DNA from: Paenibacillus hexagrammi
Lineage (GTDB): Bacteria; Bacillota; Bacilli; Paenibacillales; NBRC-103111
Assembly (NCBI RefSeq): GCF_021513275.1
Contig: NZ_CP090978.1
Span: 1,240,001-1,304,000 of the forward strand
DNA length: 64,000 bases
Direction: 5' to 3'
Shown here one piece after another: positions 19,300 to 29,786 of this stretch; position 1 is the first letter of the stretch; the number at the start of each line of letters is the position of its first letter. The notes beneath the pieces were generated by a model. That model was not told where the DNA came from, ran no database searches, and saw nothing but the letters and a program-made list of their open reading frames with translations. The position numbers and the translations under genes were made by a program.

Positions 19300-22200
19300 A
19301 ATTCGATTTACGAACGTCGTCTACGAAGACGGCAATAAGAGATACAACGACGAGCTCTTCCATTTCGACGGGCACAACGGAGCGATTCTGCTGGAGAACG
19401 GCGGTGGGAAGACGGTATTCATCCAAACCGCAATGCAGGCGGTGCTTCCCCACACGGACTTGGCCGGGCGCAAGATGAAGGATACGCTAAGCCTGGAGAA
19501 TGGCCCTGCCCACATTGCAGTGGAATGGATTCTGCATGAGCGTCCCCGAAGATATGCGGTCACCTGTGTCAGCTTATATTTGACCGCGACCGGAATTGAT
19601 TCGTACCGGTATGTCTACGATTATCCTGCCTTGGATCCGGATGGCATTGAACAGATTCCTTTCGTGAAGGAGCAATCAGGCCGGCTGCGTCCTGCAGATA
19701 AGGGAGAAATACACGATTATTATCAAGCGATGACGCATAAAAAAATGAATGCAAGGATGCCGGCCGCGATCAAGGAATACAAGGCGATCTTGGAAAAGGA
19801 TTTCCATATTATCGCGGCGGAGTGGGAACGGATTGCCAAGATTAACGGCTCTGAAGGCGGAGTCGAAAGCTTTTTTTGATGAATGCAAGACGACGGGGCA
19901 GCTATTCGACCGTTTGCTGATTCCTACCGTTGAGGATGCGATGTCCGGTTACGAGCACGGTGAGTTCACCGACGCTTTTGAAGCGCATCGGGAAGGCTTT
20001 AAACAGTACAAAGAGCTGAAGGAGAAGATTGAGGAGAATCAGCTCATTCTGCAGGAGCTTGGGAGCTATGTACAGGCCTGCTCCAAGCTTGACGAGAAAC
20101 AGCGTGACTATGCCTCCGCACAATCCGAGGCGAAAGCCTATTTTATGCTGGCTGTGGAGCAAAAGGCAGTGGAAGAAGCCAGGCTGCTTCATTTGCGGGA
20201 GCAGCTGGCGGAGTCTGAGCAGCTAACTGCAAGATGGATGCAAAAGCGTGACTCGCTGCACATTGCAGAGCAGAAGCAAGAGCTTACGGTGATCCAAGAG
20301 AAGCTTCGGCTTGCGGAAGAAGATGCTGAACGCATGGAGAAGCAGCTGCGCACAACCAAGCAGAACTACTATTCGATGCGTTTAGCGGCATACAAGCAGC
20401 AGTGGAAGGAAGCGGAAGAGACCTACAAGTATGTGCAGCAGGAGCTGAAGCTGCTGGGCAGCAGCTTGGAGGAGTCTGAGCTTGAGGCGGCATGGCTCCG
20501 CAACAGCGGGCAAATTCGCAGCTTGTTTGCCAAGCTGGAAGCAGATCGTCAAGCCGAGCAGCAGAAGCTGCTTACGGAGCAGAAGGCGCAGCAGAGCCGA
20601 ATCGAGCTGGAAGACCGTATGATGAGTGAGCTTTCACAGGAGCTGGCGGAGCTCAAGGCCCGACTTGCCGCGAACCGATCCATGGTAGAAGCCAGGGACC
20701 GAGATCAGGCTCAGCTCCGCAAGCAAGTGCTTGCGAATCCTGCTGTGGACAGCATCGAGTCGAAGCTGCCGGAATGGATTCAGCGATACCAGAAGCTGGA
20801 TGAAGACAATGTGCGGCTGACGCAGCTCAGCAAAGAACTGCTGGCGGTTAAGGAGAAGGACGCTCACGAGCTCGAAGAGAATGAGCGGAGCATGAAGCAG
20901 GAGCTGTCGGGGCGTTTACACTGGGAAGTGAAGCTGGATACCTGCAAACAGCACCATGAACGCCTGCTTGCCGAGCTTGCGCAATACCGGATGGCATGGA
21001 GCCGGTTAACCTCCGTTTACGAGAAACAAAGTACGATTGAAGAACTGCTGCGAGACGATACAGCCAAGCTTGCCAAAGATAAAGAAGCCATCCTGCTGAA
21101 GGAGCGGATCGCCTTCCGCTTTGTGGATGATTATGCCGGACAGGATGTATTTTTTGCCGATGTAGTTGTATCACGCTTGCTTGAAAGATGGAGGAACCGC
21201 TTTTCGCTGCTGGAGACGGGAACCCGTTATTTGCAGAGCGTCGGTCAAGTGTCTGAGACAGCTCATGCTCATCCGCTTTGGTCTGTGACCTTGATCACAA
21301 CAGACCGGGAAGTAGACGAACTGACCGAGAGACTCCGCAAGGAATCAGCACATTTGCAGTTCCCCATTCGGGTTTTAACTGCGCAGGAGGCCGCGATTCT
21401 GGCTAATCAAGATGTGACCAAGCTCGAAGACACTGCGGTATGGATCGAGCCTGGGCATTGGGCCGGTAATGCCGATCCGGCTTTATTTGCTTCTTGGAAG
21501 CTGGCCATTCAAGAGCAGGGCGGCATCATTCAGGAGGAGCGCAAAAGCAAGGAGCATGAACTTGGCAAGGCGATAGAGATGCAGGGGGCATTCTACCGTT
21601 TTATGGAGCAGTATCCATTAGAAGCAGCCCAAGAACTAGAGATGCAAGTAGCGAATACACGTGAAGCCGTTCGGAAGCTGGAAGCTGCTTCAGAGGTGCT
21701 TACCAAGAAGCTCCGACAAGCGGACCGAGATATTCAACAGCACCAGAGGAGCATGCAAGAGCAGAAGGAAGAAATGTCTGTTCTTCAGCAATGGATCGAG
21801 AAAGGGCATGCCTATCTGGAGCTTAGCAAGGAAATTCAGGCGTTTAAGGCTCAGAACGATCAGCTTCAGGAGCATGTGGATGCCCTGCAAAGCAAGATGA
21901 ACAGCCACCAACGCGCCAAAGCGTACGCCGAGATGCTGAAGGATGACTTGCGGCAGCAGCTGGATGTGATCAATGTGGAGCTGGCGAGTCTTCAAAGGCA
22001 GGAATTGTATAACGCCGTAGCGGCAGCTGAGCCTATAGCGGCTGAGCATAGTCTGGAATGGCTGCGAACGGAGCGGCAGGATCTTCATCTGAAGCTGAAC
22101 CGTATCTCACAGGGCCGTCAGCAGCTGGAAGAAAAAGCGCAGCATGCGAGCAAGACGAAAGCCGCTCTGGAGAAAGAAATGAGCAAGCTGCTTCAAGAGC

Positions 22201-23718
22201 ATGCGGACCTTGAGCTGAATGAGCAGTCCAGCCTGGCTGTCACATATAGTGAAGAACGGATGGATCAGCTGCTCCAAGAGCAGCGCGACCAGGAGCAGCG
22301 TTTGGGACGTGCGCGGGAAGCAAGCCGAAAAGTGGAGAAAGAGGCTGATATCTGGCAGGCGAAGATCCATCATCTAACCGAGCAATATGCCAAAGATCAT
22401 GCGGCGCAGCCGATGCTGTTCATAGAATCACTGCGTAGCATTCGCGCCCAGATCGAGCAGGAAGAGCAGCAACTTCAAGATAAGAGACAGGCCTTATCGA
22501 AACTGCATGCGCAGCTCCTTCAGCAGCTGAACAAAGTGGAGCAAGTCATTGACTTCCTGACTCCATATAAAATCATGCATGGCTTTGAGAATCGCCAGAC
22601 GAAGTCGATCGAACTCACTCAAGAGGCATTGACTGAATTCCAGTATGACCGAATGAATATCGCCAAAGGCGCCATGACTCGTCTCCTGGCATGCACAGAT
22701 GCCATGCAGGAAGAAGAGAAAACGCTCAAAAGAGCGAAGTCGCGTTTCATTGATTTTTGCCGCAAGCAGATTAAAGACGTCAAGACAAGAGAAACAACCG
22801 AGCAGGGGATCGAACAGAGGGAATCATACGCGGAAGTGGAGTCATTCTGGCAGACGATGAAGACGCGCATCGAGCGTGTCAACCATATCGCGGAAGAATC
22901 CATGAGGACGCACAATCAGCAGCTGGAGCAATTCATCGTGTACGTACACAGTCATCTGAAGCTGATCGCTTCCGAACTCAGGGAGATTCCGAACAAAACA
23001 AGGGTGAAAGTGGAAGAGGAGTGGAAGTCGATTTTCACCTTTCAGGTGCCGGATTGGGATGAAATGGAGGCGAAGGATCGAATTCGCCAGTATGTGGAGT
23101 GGATTCTAGGTGAGCTTGACAAAGAGCGTTACCGTGATGACAGCGGGCTAGAGTTCAAAACTACGGTACGCAAGGATATCGAAAAATGGCTGGATACGAA
23201 GCAGCTTCTCCAGATTGTCATGCAGGGAGCGTCCCATGAAGGTCACTTGCCGCAAGGTGACGAATGAGAACAATGTTACGAAGGCGTCCTTCTCCTGGGA
23301 GCAGTCCAATAACTGGTCCGGCGGGGAGAAGTGGAGTAAGAATATGACGTTGTTCCTCGGACTGCTCAATTATGTAGCGGAGAAGAGACAGCACATTCAG
23401 GCCCACATGAAAAGGCATCGTACCGTCATTCTCGACAATCCTTTTGGCAAAGCATCCAGTGACCATGTACTGAGTCCGGTCTTCTTTATCGCCGAGCAGT
23501 TAGGCTTTCAAATGATCGCATTGACTGCCCATGCAGAAGGCAAATTTCTCAAAGACTATTTCCCTGTAGTATTTAGCTGCAGGCTGCGTCAGGCATCGGG
23601 CAGCAGCAAGCAGGTGATGACGAAGGAGAAGGAGATTAACCAAGCGTATTTCCGGGACCATGCGCCGATTTCGCTGGAGAGACTCAGCGACGTGAAGCAG
23701 ATGGAACTGTTTACCTAG
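19283..23718 (+). pseudogene. jetC: Wadjet JetC, SMC-like ATPase, two single-base frameshifts
   Basis: SMC/MukB-like motor subunit. The N-terminal head has Walker A ENGGGKT (residues 38-44). A coiled coil of roughly 1,000 residues follows. The C-terminal head has the ABC signature NWSGGEKWSKN and a Walker B-like VILDNPFGKASSDH. GTG 19283 is chosen because AAGGAGG lies 9 bases upstream and the VPAISKIRFTNVVYEDG start matches the head fold. Two breaks occur: an extra T in the run of seven at 19871-19877, and an extra base at the CCC of 23233-23235. Removing one base at each gives exactly 1,477 codons without stops. Without correction the ATPase would be split in three. Confidence 0.8.
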
Positions 23719-23730
23719 AAAGCATAGAGA

Positions 23731-23770
23731 GCAGCCAAATTCAGCAAGCTAGCGGAGGATGGCTGCTTTT
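23731..23770 (+). terminator. Terminator of the Wadjet operon
   Basis: GCAGCCA (23731-23737) pairs with TGGCTGC (23760-23766) and is followed by TTTT. The loop is long (22 bases) and can fold further. Confidence 0.65.
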
Positions 23771-23818
23771 ATGCTATAATCAGGACGAATCTTAGACGTT
23801 TAGGAAAGGTTGATAGAC

Positions 23819-25579
23819 TTGTGGCCGCGACTTAACAAATGGAATACGCTCCGCAACCAAATTTTGGTTGGATTCCTGCTTATGATGATGATTGTACTGT
23901 GTTTGGTCGGCATCATCACCTTTAATTCCGTATCTACCTTGCTGAAAAATAAAGCGGAGAAGCAGATTAAACAGACCGCGATACAAGCAAGCGGCAGATT
24001 GGAAGCGCTTATCAATCAGGTCGATACGCTGACAACCCAAGCGATTAATGATCCGATCGTGCAGCAGCTTCTGCTCTCCGAGCTCAACGGCATACAAGCG
24101 GATATTTATCAAAAACAGAGCTTGGCGCAAATTGCTAACGAAATTCAAGGCTATTCAAGCGGGGTTACAGCCGTAGAGGTATACAACAGCGACTATATCC
24201 GATTGTTTCCTTTGGACGGTCAGTTGCTGGTTAACAAGGTGGACACGAATTGGATCGCGCAAGCCAATCAGGAGAAAGGGAAGCTCGTCTGGATCGGTAT
24301 AGACCCGAAGGATTCTGACTCCGTTCTGGCAATCAGGCGCATCAGCTTGATCGACCGCTGGTTTTCCAATGGCGGCTATTTACTGATTCGAATTAACCGC
24401 AATTATTTTGAGTTCAGCAAAATTCTGACGGATGAGCAAAATCATGAAGCCATGCTTTTGGTAGATCAGAACTATAGACCGATTGTTTCTGATAATCAGG
24501 AGACGGATGACATTCATACCCTGATGAATTCCGATGAACAGACGGCCATGATCGACGAGGAGAAATATATCGTTGTCAAACAGCCAACCACTGTAACAGG
24601 CTGGACGCTGATGATCCTGAACCCTGTGGACAGCATTACGGAAGGGATTTCAGTTCTTCGTACGGCTATTATTGCTTCTGGAGCGGTAGGCTTTCTTTTA
24701 TTCCTGCTTATGTCCTTCCTGCTGTCAACCATGATTACAAGGCCGATTCTGAAGCTGATCAAAGCTATGCGCAATACAAGGCAAGGGGTACTCACACCGA
24801 ATCCGATTACATCCTACACGATCGAAATCAACGATTTGAACTATACGTATAATCAAATGGTCGGCAACATCAATCATTTGATAGAACTCGTTTATGAGAA
24901 GGAAGTTATGCAGAGCCGCACGGAGCTGAAAGCGCTTCAGGCTCAAATCAATCCGCACTTTTTGTACAACACACTGGAAGCCTTATATTGGTCGCTGCAA
25001 GAGCGAGACGAGGAAGAATTAGCGGAATATGTGGTAGCGATGTCGGATCTATTCCGATATATAATTGGAAACCCAAGCAAAGACGAGTGGGTGACCATTG
25101 GGGACGAGCTTGAGCACATTGAGCGATATTTGCTCATTATGCAGATGAGGTTCGGAGAACGTCTGACCTGGAGCTTGGAGTGCTTGGAGGAATGGAAAAT
25201 GGTTTCGATACCGAAACTGCTGATCCAGCCTTTAGTTGAGAATGCGATCCAGCATGGATTGGAAGGTCGAACGGGCCAGGGAACTGTGTCCCTATCTGTG
25301 ACCAAATGCCGTGACAGCGAGCATGTAGAGATAATCATTCAAGATGACGGACCTGGGATGGACCAGGAAACGCTGGATTCTCTCCGTGCATCCATGAAGT
25401 CCGGCAAGGTCCCTTCGAGGAAAGGCAACGGCATGGGATTATCCAATGTAGCCCACCGAATCCGGCTCTATTTTGCCGGTACGTCACCTGAGGAAGAAAG
25501 CTTGCGTATTGAAAGCTGTCAAGGTAAAGGCACGAAAGTCAGTTTTGTAATACCGATGAATCACGGAGGTAAGGAATGA
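23819..25579 (+). CDS. Sensor histidine kinase, YesM-like
   Basis: Membrane kinase of about 586 residues: N-terminal membrane segment, extracellular sensor, second membrane segment near residues 280-300, HAMP, then His_kinase and HATPase. The phosphoacceptor is about His380 in QINPHFLYN. VENAIQHG and DDGPGM are the ATP-site boxes. TTG 23819 is preferred because AGGAAAGG (23802-23809) lies 9 bases before it. TTG 23810 adjoins that motif directly. A -10 box TATAAT is at 23775-23780. Its stop overlaps the ATG of the response-regulator gene, so the pair is coupled, and the pair precedes a sugar ABC transporter that it probably controls. Confidence 0.88.
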   Translation: MWPRLNKWNTLRNQILVGFLLMMMIVLCLVGIITFNSVSTLLKNKAEKQIKQTAIQASGRLEALINQVDTLTTQAINDPIVQQLLLSELNGIQADIYQKQSLAQIANEIQGYSSGVTAVEVYNSDYIRLFPLDGQLLVNKVDTNWIAQANQEKGKLVWIGIDPKDSDSVLAIRRISLIDRWFSNGGYLLIRINRNYFEFSKILTDEQNHEAMLLVDQNYRPIVSDNQETDDIHTLMNSDEQTAMIDEEKYIVVKQPTTVTGWTLMILNPVDSITEGISVLRTAIIASGAVGFLLFLLMSFLLSTMITRPILKLIKAMRNTRQGVLTPNPITSYTIEINDLNYTYNQMVGNINHLIELVYEKEVMQSRTELKALQAQINPHFLYNTLEALYWSLQERDEEELAEYVVAMSDLFRYIIGNPSKDEWVTIGDELEHIERYLLIMQMRFGERLTWSLECLEEWKMVSIPKLLIQPLVENAIQHGLEGRTGQGTVSLSVTKCRDSEHVEIIIQDDGPGMDQETLDSLRASMKSGKVPSRKGNGMGLSNVAHRIRLYFAGTSPEEESLRIESCQGKGTKVSFVIPMNHGGKE

Positions 25580-26373
25580 GCCCAACCCGAAAATCGATTA
25601 TGGTCGTAGATGATGAGCCGTTAACCCGTAAAGGTTTAACAAAGACTTTGGAGACTTGGTCTGCCGGAAGATACCAAATTTTGGCTGCGGATAGCGGAGC
25701 TGAGGCTTTGGACATACTAAGGGAGTCAACCGTTCATTTGCTCATTACGGATATCCGTATGCCTGAAATGAATGGATTGCATTTGGTGGAAAAGCTAAAC
25801 GATACCGGGCACAAGCCGGTTGTCATTATTATTTCTGGACATCCGGATTTTGATTATGCCCAAACGGCGATCCAGCTTGGCGTAGTCAACTATTTGCTGA
25901 AGCCGCTGAATAAGAAGAAGCTGATTGATGCCGTTGAAAAGGCTCTGCAGATCGAGGGCGAGCGAGAAAGAGTCGGTACCATGGAGAAGCTGGTGGATAC
26001 CAAGCTGCTTGACGCCAAGACAGACCATCCGAATGTAGCAGCACCGGTGAGTGAAGCGATTCGCTACGTGGAAGAGCATATCGGAGAAGCCTTCGGACTC
26101 CGTGAAGTGGCGGAGCATATCCATTTGAATCCCAGCTATCTAAGCACGTTGTTCAAGGAACAAATGGAGCTAACTTTCAGCGAATATGTCACCCGCAGCC
26201 GCTTGCAAAAAGCGAAGGAGCTGCTGCTGAATTCCAAGCTGCCCATCGCGGAAATCGCCGAGGCCGTGGGCTACCAGACAGCCAAATATTTTATAACTCT
26301 GTTCAAAGAATACGAAGGCAAAAGTCCTGCGCAATACCGGAAAGAAAATTTGGATACGGGCAGCGAAATCTAA
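25576..26373 (+). CDS. Response regulator, REC-AraC type (YesN-like, short form)
   Basis: Transcription factor of 265 residues. The N-terminal receiver domain carries the acidic pair (VVDDEP) and phosphorylation site D59 (LITDIRMPEMNG). The AraC-type helix-turn-helix pair lies at about residues 165-260 (LREVAEHIHLNPSYLSTLFK and IAEAVGYQTAKYFITLFKEY). It lacks the long linker of the larger YesN proteins, unlike the regulator at 14175-15709. Cognate of the overlapping kinase gene, and likely activator of the transporter operon that starts about 100 bases downstream. Confidence 0.9.
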   Translation: MSPTRKSIMVVDDEPLTRKGLTKTLETWSAGRYQILAADSGAEALDILRESTVHLLITDIRMPEMNGLHLVEKLNDTGHKPVVIIISGHPDFDYAQTAIQLGVVNYLLKPLNKKKLIDAVEKALQIEGERERVGTMEKLVDTKLLDAKTDHPNVAAPVSEAIRYVEEHIGEAFGLREVAEHIHLNPSYLSTLFKEQMELTFSEYVTRSRLQKAKELLLNSKLPIAEIAEAVGYQTAKYFITLFKEYEGKSPAQYRKENLDTGSEI

Positions 26374-26476
26374 AAATAGTGGAACTTTCCCTAAACGTTG
26401 TTACCTTATCCGGCCCCTAGGCAGCTGATAGAATAAATAACAGAAACACAAATTAATCAAGGGGGATTCACTCAGT

Positions 26477-27829
26477 ATGAAAAAAGCGCTTACACTTTCA
26501 GTAATGCTTACAGTTTCCATGGGCAGTATCTTGGCAGGCTGCTCCAGCCCTAAAGAAAATAATGCAGCAGCAAGCAGTGCACCGCAAGCAACTGCAACAG
26601 CGAAAACAGACGCAGCAAAACCGGTAACGATTAAATTCATGCACTTGTGGCCGGCAGGTAGCTCTGCAACACAGAATAAAATTGTAAACGATATCATCAA
26701 CGAATATCAAAAGGATCATCCGAATGTCAAAGTTGAACAAGAAGTGTTGGAGAACGAGCAGTATAAGAATAAAATGAAAATCCTCTCCACATCCAACGAT
26801 CTTCCGGATATCGGGATGACTTGGGCAGCAGGCTACATGGATCCATATGTGAAGGGTAACTTGTTCGCATCCTTGGATGACGTTTTGGGAAGTCCGGAAT
26901 TAAAGGATAAATTCGTAAAAGGAACTACAGAGGCTTTTGCATTTAGCGGCAAAACGTATGCGCTTCCAGTAGAGCTGAATATCACGCCGGTTTACTACAA
27001 TAAAGAAATTTTTGCGAAAAACAACTTGCAGGTTCCTAAGACTTATGAGGAATTTAAAAATGTTGTGAAAACGCTTAGCGCCGCAGGCGTTGCCCTAATC
27101 GCACTTGGAAACAAAGACCGCTGGACCGGTTCCCTGTGGTATATGTACCTGGCTGACCGTATCGGCGGCAAAGAAACACTGAAGAAAGCAATCGACCGCA
27201 CAGGCACATTCGAAGATCCAAGCTTGATCGAAGCGGCAAAGGATATTCAGGATCTTGTAGGCATGAATGCCTTTAATAAAGGCTTTAACGGATTGTCCAA
27301 TGATGAAGGTAAAGCTGAGTTTATGAATGAAAAAGCAGCGATGTACATGATGGGTACATGGGAGCTTCCGAACTACACAACAAACAAAGATGTTCCTCAA
27401 GAATTTAAAGACAAGATCGGCTTCTTCAAATTCCCTACGGTTGAAGGCGGTAAAGGCGATATCAACAGTTGGGTAGGCGGACCGGGCGTAGGTATGTTCG
27501 TATCCGAGAACTCCAAGGTTAAAGATGCTGCAAAAGATTTCGTGAAGTTCTTTGTAACGAAGTGGGGCGAGCACTCCGTAACAGAAGCGGGCGTTATTCC
27601 AGCTACGAAGGTGGACACTTCCAAGATCCAGCTTCCGCAAATGTACATCGACTTGCTGAATGAATTGAGCCAAGCAAGCAACATCACACTGTTCGCTGAC
27701 GTTCAAATGAAGCCTGCAGCAGCTGAGACACACTTGAACATGATTCAAGCTCTGTACGGCAAAGCAGTCACACCTGAAGAATTTGCTAAGAAACACGAAG
27801 AAGCGTTAGCCAAAGAGGCTGGCAAATAA
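26477..27829 (+). CDS. Sugar ABC transporter substrate-binding lipoprotein
   Basis: Extracellular solute-binding protein family 1, 450 residues. The signal peptide ends in the lipobox LAGC, followed by a linker rich in Ala, Ser and Thr. The mature protein opens with TIKFMHLWPAGSSATQNKIV and has typical MalE-type segments such as YALPVELNITPVYYNKEIF and AAMYMMGTWELPNY. AAGGGGG precedes ATG 26477. It heads a binding protein-permease-permease operon placed after its own YesM/YesN pair. The sugar is not identifiable. Confidence 0.9.
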   Translation: MKKALTLSVMLTVSMGSILAGCSSPKENNAAASSAPQATATAKTDAAKPVTIKFMHLWPAGSSATQNKIVNDIINEYQKDHPNVKVEQEVLENEQYKNKMKILSTSNDLPDIGMTWAAGYMDPYVKGNLFASLDDVLGSPELKDKFVKGTTEAFAFSGKTYALPVELNITPVYYNKEIFAKNNLQVPKTYEEFKNVVKTLSAAGVALIALGNKDRWTGSLWYMYLADRIGGKETLKKAIDRTGTFEDPSLIEAAKDIQDLVGMNAFNKGFNGLSNDEGKAEFMNEKAAMYMMGTWELPNYTTNKDVPQEFKDKIGFFKFPTVEGGKGDINSWVGGPGVGMFVSENSKVKDAAKDFVKFFVTKWGEHSVTEAGVIPATKVDTSKIQLPQMYIDLLNELSQASNITLFADVQMKPAAAETHLNMIQALYGKAVTPEEFAKKHEEALAKEAGK

Positions 27830-27856
27830 AGAAAAGCACGAAGGAGTCGAACAGAT

Positions 27857-28738
27857 ATGGATAAAGTCATGTCCAACCGAAAAATCATAGCGCTTTACGT
27901 GCTGCCTTCGCTCATCATGATTATGGCGCTGATTTATATCCCGATCGTGCTGACCGGCTATTACGGGATGATGCAGTGGGACGGCGTTGGAGCTATGACG
28001 TTTATCGGTATGGAAAACTACGTGCAGCTCTTTAAGGATAGCTTCTTTTGGCAGAGTGCGGGCCATTCCTTCCTGCTCGCTCTCTTCTCCACTTTGAGCT
28101 TGGCTATCTACTTGCTGGTAGCACTTGTATTGTCGGGTCAGATCAAGGGAGCGAACCTGTTTCGTAAAATTTACCTGATTCCGATGCTGCTTTCCTCGGT
28201 AGCCATCGCTCAGTTGTGGCTCAAGATTTTCCATCCTACTAATGGTGTACTCAACTCCACCCTCGAGGCGCTCGGGGTGGAACATACACCGGAATGGTTG
28301 TCCGATCCGTCCATTGTACTGTACGCAATTTTCATCCCTATTTTGTGGCAGTACGCAGGGTTTTACATTCTCATTTACTATGCAGCTTTAAAAAATATTC
28401 CGTCTTCCTTGATTGAAGCTGCGCGAATTGACGGTGCCAATCCTTGGCAAATCGCGCTTCGCATTAAGCTGCCGCTCGTAACTGAGGTAGTGAAAGTAAC
28501 CATCGTACTTGCCGTCGTCGGATCACTTAAATATTTTGATCTGATCTACGTCATGACAGGTGGCGGACCTAACCGCTCAAGTGAGGTTATGGCCTCCTAC
28601 ATGTATCAAAAAGCGTTCAAAGGCTATGACTTCGGATATGCCAGCGCAATCAGCTTCTTCCTGCTCATTATCTGTCTTGTGGCGACTTGGCTGATCCGCA
28701 AAGCGACAGCATCCAAAGAAGAGATCCAATATTCCTAA
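27857..28738 (+). CDS. Sugar ABC transporter permease (MalF-type)
   Basis: Membrane permease of 293 residues with six hydrophobic segments and the EAA loop IEAARIDGANPWQIALRIKLP. AAGGAGT precedes ATG 27857, 27 bases after the binding-protein gene. The usual conserved MTGGGPNRSSEVMASYMY follows the loop. It needs the MalG-type partner downstream and a shared ATPase encoded elsewhere. Confidence 0.9.
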   Translation: MDKVMSNRKIIALYVLPSLIMIMALIYIPIVLTGYYGMMQWDGVGAMTFIGMENYVQLFKDSFFWQSAGHSFLLALFSTLSLAIYLLVALVLSGQIKGANLFRKIYLIPMLLSSVAIAQLWLKIFHPTNGVLNSTLEALGVEHTPEWLSDPSIVLYAIFIPILWQYAGFYILIYYAALKNIPSSLIEAARIDGANPWQIALRIKLPLVTEVVKVTIVLAVVGSLKYFDLIYVMTGGGPNRSSEVMASYMYQKAFKGYDFGYASAISFFLLIICLVATWLIRKATASKEEIQYS

Positions 28739-28754
28739 GAAGGAGAGACTTTCC

Positions 28755-29634
28755 ATGAAAACAGCTACTGCTGCGGGCACGCAGCCAAAGGCGGGAGTCT
28801 CTCGGATCTCGGTTCAGATTGGCTACGGCCTACTATATCTGATCCTGATCGGGGTAGCGGCTCTTCGAAGTGCTCCCGCTAATCTGGCTTCTGTTGTTCT
28901 CGCTGAAGAACAATCAAGAAATTTTTAATCTCGCGCCGTTCGCGCTTCCTCCGCATCCCCGTTGGGAAAACTATGCGAAAGTATGGACGGAAGGCAATAT
29001 CAGCTTGTACTTCTTCAACAGCGTTTGGATTACGGTGCTGTCAGTTGCTTTAACGGTGGTACTGGCCAGCTTGGTTACCTTCGCCATCACAAGGATGAAA
29101 TGGAAGCTGAAATCACTTGTCCTTGGCTTGTTCATGATCGGGATGATGATTCCAATCCATTCCACCCTGATTCCGCTGTTTAGTATGTTTAATAAAGCAC
29201 ATCTGATTAATCATCCGTTATCCTTATTGCTTTCGTATATCGCGTTTAATATGCCGATTACCATTATGATTCTTCTCGGTTTCTATTACACGCTACCTCG
29301 CGAGGTAGAAGAAGCTGCCGTGATGGATGGCTGTTCCATCAACCGCATATTCTTTCAAATTACACTTCCCATGACTGCCTCCGTGATCACAACTACAGCC
29401 ATTATTAATATGATTTATAACTGGAATGAGTTTATCTTCGTCAATACCTTCATCAGCTCCGATAAGTTCAAGACGCTGACGGTAGGAGTTCAAAACTTTA
29501 TCGGCCAGTATACAACGGATTGGGGCGCGATCGGTGCGACTTTGATGATCAGCATTCTGCCAATTCTCATCGCCTTCTTCCTGCTGAGCAATCGAATTGT
29601 AGAAGGTATCGCAGCTGGTTCAGTCAAAGGGTAA
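28755..29634 (+). pseudogene. Sugar ABC transporter permease (MalG-type), frameshift near N-terminus
   Basis: Second permease of this importer. ATG 28755 with AAGGAGA upstream reads MKTATAAGTQPKAG and a first hydrophobic stretch (GLLYLILIGVAAL) in one frame. From about 28868 the typical MalG sequence (VLPLIWLLLFSLKNN, then EEAAVMDGCSINRIF) is in the next frame. Removing one base around 28861-28866 joins the two and gives 292 residues, the family size. This break is not in a long homopolymer, unlike most others here. Starting inside the second frame would delete half of the first membrane segment. Confidence 0.8.
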
Positions 29635-29647
29635 TAACCACTTACCA

Positions 29648-29690
29648 AGAACTCGCTAGGGATTTTCAAACCCCTAGCGGGTTCTTTCTA
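29648..29690 (+). terminator. Strong terminator of the sugar transporter operon
   Basis: AGAACTCGCTAGGG (29648-29661) and CCCTAGCGGGTTCT (29672-29685) form a 14-bp stem with one G-T pair, followed by a T-rich tail. Confidence 0.9.
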
Positions 29691-29706
29691 TATATCTATA
29701 GCCTGA

Positions 29707-29758
29707 TTGACAGGAACATTGAATTTTTATACATTGTAAACAAATCGATTGTTTGCAA
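29707..29758 (+). promoter_or_regulatory. Promoter with overlapping operator of the MarR/OhrR gene
   Basis: TTGACA (29707-29712), a 17-base spacer and TACATT (29730-29735) make a good sigma-A promoter. An inverted repeat, TTGTAAACAA (29734-29743) and TTGTTTGCAA (29749-29758), with one mismatch and a 5-base centre, covers the -10 end and start point. This is where an autoregulating MarR-type repressor would bind. Confidence 0.8.
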
Positions 29759-29786
29759 ATTGCAGGAATAGAGAGGAAGTCTCACC

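Noticed and set aside
24943-25338. Open frames on the minus strand inside the sensor kinase genes
   Set aside because: They have no start signals and their sequences look like antisense of kinase coding sequence.
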